DNA from: JBFXIE01 sp050176255
Lineage (GTDB): Bacteria > Pseudomonadota > Gammaproteobacteria > Burkholderiales > Burkholderiaceae_C
Length of the DNA: 44,396 nt
Strand: one strand, 5' to 3'
NCBI RefSeq assembly: GCF_050176255.1
Contig: NZ_JBFXIE010000028.1
The notes below the pieces were generated by a model. It was not told the origin of the DNA and made no database searches. It saw nothing but the letters and a program-made list of their open reading frames with translations. Positions 41,603 through 44,396 of the stretch are shown here, piece by piece. Numbering within the stretch: position 1 is the first letter of the stretch; every line of letters starts with the position of its first letter. Made by a program: the position numbers and the translations under genes.

Positions 41603-42610
41603 TCACTCGGCCGATACGCCTGCCGCCTTGATCACCTTGTCCCAGCGCGCCACCTCGACTTCCAGGTGCTTGCGCAGGCCTTCGGGCGTGGCTTTTTCGG
41701 GCGAGACGAGGTCGGAGCTCAGCTCGGCGATGCGCTTTTTCACGTTCTCGTCCTTGATCGCCACGTTCAGCGCCTTGTTGATTTTGGCGATCACATCCCT
41801 GGGCGTGCCCTTGGGCGCATACATGCCGTGCCACACCTTCACGTCAAAGCCCTTGAGGCCCTGCTCATCCAGCGTGGGGATGTCCGGCATGGACGACAGG
41901 CGCTGCGGCGTGGTCACGCCGAACACCTTGGCGCGCTTGCCGTCCTGGATCACGGGGGCGGTCTGCGTGGTCTGGTCGCACAGCAGGTCCACCTGGCCGC
42001 CCATCAGGTCGTTCATGGCCGGGCCGGCGCCCTTGTAGGGCACGGTGGTCAGCTTCACGCCCAGCTGGTGCATGAACAGCATGCCGCACAGCTGCGACAC
42101 GGCGCCAATGCCGGCGTTGGCCAGCGACACCTTGTCCGGGTTCTTCTTGACGTAGTCCTGCAGTTCCTGGAAGTTGCTGGCCGGAAAGTCCTTGCGTGAC
42201 AGCAGCGTCATGGGCACATCCAGCACCTGGCCGATGTATTCAAAGTCCTTGAGCGGGTCATAGGGCAGCTTCTTGTACAGCGCCGGGGCGGTGGCCATGC
42301 CCATGTGGTGGATCAGGATGGTGTAGCCGTCGTTCTTCGCCTTGGCCACGCGGGCTGGTGCAATGGTGCCGCCCGCGCCCACGGTGTTTTCGACCACCAC
42401 CGTCTGGCCCAGCGACTGGCCCATGGGCACGGCCAGCAGGCGCGCCACCACGTCGGTGGGGCCCCCGGCGCTGTAGGGCACGACCAGGGTGACGGTTTTC
42501 TCGGGCCAGGTGTTGGCCAGGGCGTTGCCGCTCAGGGCCAGTGCCGCGCAGGCGGCGGCGATGGCGCCGAATGCGGCGCGGCGGGAAGTCGGGGTGAAGC
42601 GTGCTGTCAT
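41603..42610 (-). CDS. Bug/TctC-family substrate-binding protein (Bug 5)
   Basis: A 335-residue receptor. The leader TPTSRRAAFGAIAAACAALA ends in GNALANT; the SRR-AAF pair is weakly Tat-like. Mature motifs are TVTLVVPYSAGGPTDVVARL, VVENTVGAGGTIAP and AKNDGYTILIHH. GCAGGAGACAGACCCCCC precedes the ATG. It lies 151 bp after the PrpD-like gene and before the duplicated citE leader. Its loop residues (SAGGPTD) differ from those of Bugs 1-4, so another ligand is likely. Confidence 0.93.
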   Translation of the reverse strand: MTARFTPTSRRAAFGAIAAACAALALSGNALANTWPEKTVTLVVPYSAGGPTDVVARLLAVPMGQSLGQTVVVENTVGAGGTIAPARVAKAKNDGYTILIHHMGMATAPALYKKLPYDPLKDFEYIGQVLDVPMTLLSRKDFPASNFQELQDYVKKNPDKVSLANAGIGAVSQLCGMLFMHQLGVKLTTVPYKGAGPAMNDLMGGQVDLLCDQTTQTAPVIQDGKRAKVFGVTTPQRLSSMPDIPTLDEQGLKGFDVKVWHGMYAPKGTPRDVIAKINKALNVAIKDENVKKRIAELSSDLVSPEKATPEGLRKHLEVEVARWDKVIKAAGVSAE

Positions 42611-42761
42611 GGGGGGTCTGTCTCCTGCTTGGTGTTTGTGATGAACGGGCGCCCGTTCTGCGCCCCGCGTAGCTTACGGGGTCGGGGCGCGCGCAGGTAT
42701 GGGGGTTATGGGGAGTTGCGCCAGCGTCTCAGAGGCTGGGAGGCAATTACCCATCAGTCTC

Positions 42762-44126
42762 TCAGGCCAGCAATTGCTGCGTGCGCGGCCAGTCCTGCAC
42801 CTGCCACAGGCGCTGCACGGCAGCCTGGGCCTGTGCGGCAGGTACCGCGCCGCCATAGGCCGCCAGGCGCAGCGCCTTGGCAGTGAGCTCGTCGCGCGAC
42901 AGGGTGTTGCCCGGGTCGCCCTTGGGCTCGTCCACGCGGCCGTGCAAGCTGCGGCCGTCGGTCGTTTGCACGGTGACCTTGCCGATCCAGCGCTGTGGGT
43001 AGGCGGCGTCCACCTCGGCGTCCAGCGCCATGCGCACCCTGTCGCGCAGGGCCACTGTGTCGGGCGCCAGAAACTGCTCGTCGAATTCGGTCAGACCCGC
43101 ATGGCCAAAGCGCGCGGCCAGCGCCAGCACCGTGCCCATCGAGAACTTGCTCTGGTGCACCGTGCTGGGCGAGACCACCGGCCCCAGCACGTCGATGGCG
43201 CCCTGGTGCACATGGCAGGTCACCTGTGCGATGTCGCTGATCTGCAGGCCGTGCTGCTGCAGCACCTGCAAGAGCGCATCGGCCGCGGGGTGTGTGTGGC
43301 GGCACGAGGCATGCCACTTGAACGATGTCTCGGCCGTGGCCCAGCGGGTGCCCAGACCGTCCGTCAGCCTGGCGGGGCTGGAGTCGGTGGACATGCCTGC
43401 GGCCATGCCCTGCGGGCCGGTGAAGATGTCCTGCGCGCCGGTAAAGCCATCCCTGGCCAGGTAGGCCGCCGTCAGCCCCGCGGCGGCGGCGTGCGCGGTG
43501 TGCAGCTGCTTGCTGTCGGCGGCGGTACGCAAGAACTCCCACAGCCCTGCCGACTGCGTGCCTGCCGAGCCAAAGGCGTGCTGCATCTGCGCGGGCGTCA
43601 GCTCCAGCAGACGGCCCACGGCAGCGGCCGCGGCCAGCGTGCCCGCCGTGGCGGTGGTGTGGAAGATTTTGTAGTGGCTGCGGCCCAGAAACTCGCCCAC
43701 GCGGATGCCCACCTCGTAGCCCGCCACGCAGGCCGCCATCAGCTGCGCGCCGCTGGCGCCGATGCTTTGCGCCACTGCCAGCGCGGGCGGGAAGACCACG
43801 GCCGCCGGGTGGAACACTGAGCCGTTGTGCACGTCATCCTGCTCGGCCACATGGCTGGCCGCGGCGTTGGCCAGCGCGGCCATCATGGGGCTGGTGCTGA
43901 CGCCGTGGCCGATCACCTCGGACGGGCCGCTGGCGGGCCCCTGCGACAAGGCAAAGCGCGTGATGCTGGCTACGGGGCGGGCCTTGCAGCCAGCCAGCAC
44001 GGAACCGAACCAGTCCACCCACAGGTCTTCGGCGCGGCGCTGCACGGGTGCGGGCACATCGCTCCATTGCAAGGTGGCAGCAAACTGCGCCAGGGGGTGG
44101 ATATGGGCTTGGGTTTCTTGCTTCAT
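42762..44126 (-). CDS. MmgE/PrpD family protein
   Basis: A 454-residue protein of the 2-methylcitrate dehydratase / cis-aconitate decarboxylase superfamily. Family positions are visible: EQDDVHNGSVFHPAA, HYKIFHTTATAGTLAAAA, ADSKQLHTAHAAAAG and KWHASCRHTHPAADAL. Known members dehydrate 2-methylcitrate, decarboxylate cis-aconitate or epimerise iminodisuccinate; sequence alone does not separate these here. The ATG at 44126 follows GGAG by 6 nt; an in-frame TTG lies 12 nt earlier. It is the first gene of the set with Bug 5, the CitE-like lyase and the MFS carrier, and no other methylcitrate-cycle genes are near. Confidence 0.9.
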   Translation of the reverse strand: MKQETQAHIHPLAQFAATLQWSDVPAPVQRRAEDLWVDWFGSVLAGCKARPVASITRFALSQGPASGPSEVIGHGVSTSPMMAALANAAASHVAEQDDVHNGSVFHPAAVVFPPALAVAQSIGASGAQLMAACVAGYEVGIRVGEFLGRSHYKIFHTTATAGTLAAAAAVGRLLELTPAQMQHAFGSAGTQSAGLWEFLRTAADSKQLHTAHAAAAGLTAAYLARDGFTGAQDIFTGPQGMAAGMSTDSSPARLTDGLGTRWATAETSFKWHASCRHTHPAADALLQVLQQHGLQISDIAQVTCHVHQGAIDVLGPVVSPSTVHQSKFSMGTVLALAARFGHAGLTEFDEQFLAPDTVALRDRVRMALDAEVDAAYPQRWIGKVTVQTTDGRSLHGRVDEPKGDPGNTLSRDELTAKALRLAAYGGAVPAAQAQAAVQRLWQVQDWPRTQQLLA

Positions 44127-44138
44127 TTGTGGCTCCAA

Positions 44139-44183
44139 CGCAGGCGGGATAAGCGCCAGCAGCTATTACTTTTAATGATTCGG
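44139..44183 (+). repeat. Dispersed AGCGCTAGCAGCTAT repeat, copy 5
   Basis: GGCGGGATAAGCGCCAGCAGCTATTACTTTTAATG in two blocks, upstream of the PrpD-like gene; it matches copy 3 at AAGCGCCAGCAGCTAT. Confidence 0.6.
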
Positions 44184-44184
44184 C

Positions 44185-44270
44185 GGTGACTTTGGCGGCC
44201 CCTCACCCCTCCCTCTCCCCGGAGGGGCGGGGGTGAAAGGTCGGCTGTGGTTTTCACTCCCTCTTCCCGT
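44185..44270. repeat. REP-like palindromes next to the right IS end
   Basis: CCCTCACCCCTCCCTCTCCC, then CGGAGGGGCGGGGGTGAAAG forms one inverted repeat, and CTCCCTCTTCCCGTGGGAGAG a second directly against the IS sequence. The last block matches the TTGCTCTCCC motif at the left IS copy. Confidence 0.55.
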
Positions 44271-44396
44271 GGGAGAGCAACTGTGTTCAAAGTCAAGTCA
44301 TTTTGAGATAGCTCCAGCATGTGGATAACTCACTTGCCAAGGCACGCCGGATTTGAGAACGGCGTTGATGATCGTGAGCACCTTGTGCATACAGGC
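44271..44396 (-). mobile_element. IS110-like insertion sequence, 3' end (inverted copy)
   Basis: Reverse complement of 1-124 with no mismatch, plus two further bases (GC) at the window edge. It encodes the same transposase C-terminus on the minus strand. Confidence 0.7.
44298..44396 (-). CDS. IS110-family transposase, C-terminal fragment (5' end outside window)
   Basis: The frame enters from the right edge as ACMHKVLTIINAVLKSG and stops at 44298-44300, identical in protein to the left copy. The remainder of the gene lies outside the window. Confidence 0.6.
   Translation of the reverse strand, partial: ACMHKVLTIINAVLKSGVPWQVSYPHAGAISK

Noticed and set aside
42762..44126. Methylcitrate cycle (prpD proper)
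   Set aside because: No prpB, prpC or acnD nearby, and PrpD-superfamily proteins are functionally diverse.

Overview
The window is high-GC DNA with the gene content of a betaproteobacterium, most likely family Comamonadaceae (order Burkholderiales; genus not resolved). The signs are five Bug-type periplasmic receptors, a separate MetH methyl-acceptor module, GTP-type PEP carboxykinase, and dispersed intergenic palindromes built around AGCGCTAGCAGCTAT. Both ends of the window are the same 124 bp in opposite orientation. They encode the C-terminus of an IS110-like transposase, so this is either a contig broken at a repeated insertion sequence or a 44-kb segment bounded by inverted IS copies. 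I saw no tRNA, rRNA, CRISPR array, prophage or defence locus.

Positions 0.2-21.1 kb are mostly conserved chromosomal genes in small units: a crotonase-family protein; a CDP-alcohol phosphatidyltransferase (pssA-like); minCDE; a flavin reductase divergent from a TetR regulator with an 18-bp palindrome between them; UspA; a LysR regulator followed by a metallophosphoesterase; a two-helix membrane protein; pckG; a 53-residue membrane peptide; threonine ammonia-lyase with an ACT domain; a lipoprotein; the homocysteine-methylating module of MetH; recQ; a large MASE3-PAS-GAF-PAS-GGDEF-EAL protein whose GGDEF motif is degenerate; and an Ala/Pro-rich protein of unknown function with a four-cysteine C-terminus.

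Positions 21.2-44.1 kb form a catabolic block for one or more carboxylic acids that I cannot name. It holds three acyl-CoA ligases, five Bug receptors, a hotdog thioesterase, an acyl-CoA dehydrogenase, a hydratase with both catalytic glutamates, a 3-hydroxyacyl-CoA dehydrogenase-like SDR, a thiolase, a 2,4-dienoyl-CoA reductase-like SDR, a PaaG-like isomerase, an IclR regulator, an alpha-methylacyl-CoA racemase-like protein, and a reverse-strand set of PrpD-like protein, Bug, CitE-like lyase and MFS transporter. Together these give activation, epimerisation at a 2-methyl centre, a full beta-oxidation round, removal of even-position double bonds and C-C cleavage of a CoA ester. The natural inference is uptake and degradation of a methyl-branched and/or unsaturated acid. 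A 217-bp divergent promoter region at 29.5-29.7 kb drives the two central arms, and the IclR protein is the likely local regulator.

The most striking sequence structures are an exact 180-bp tandem duplication (41185-41544) that copies the 5' end of the citE-like gene into its own leader, a family of GC-rich repeats that begin just after stop codons, and REP-like palindromes directly next to both IS ends.
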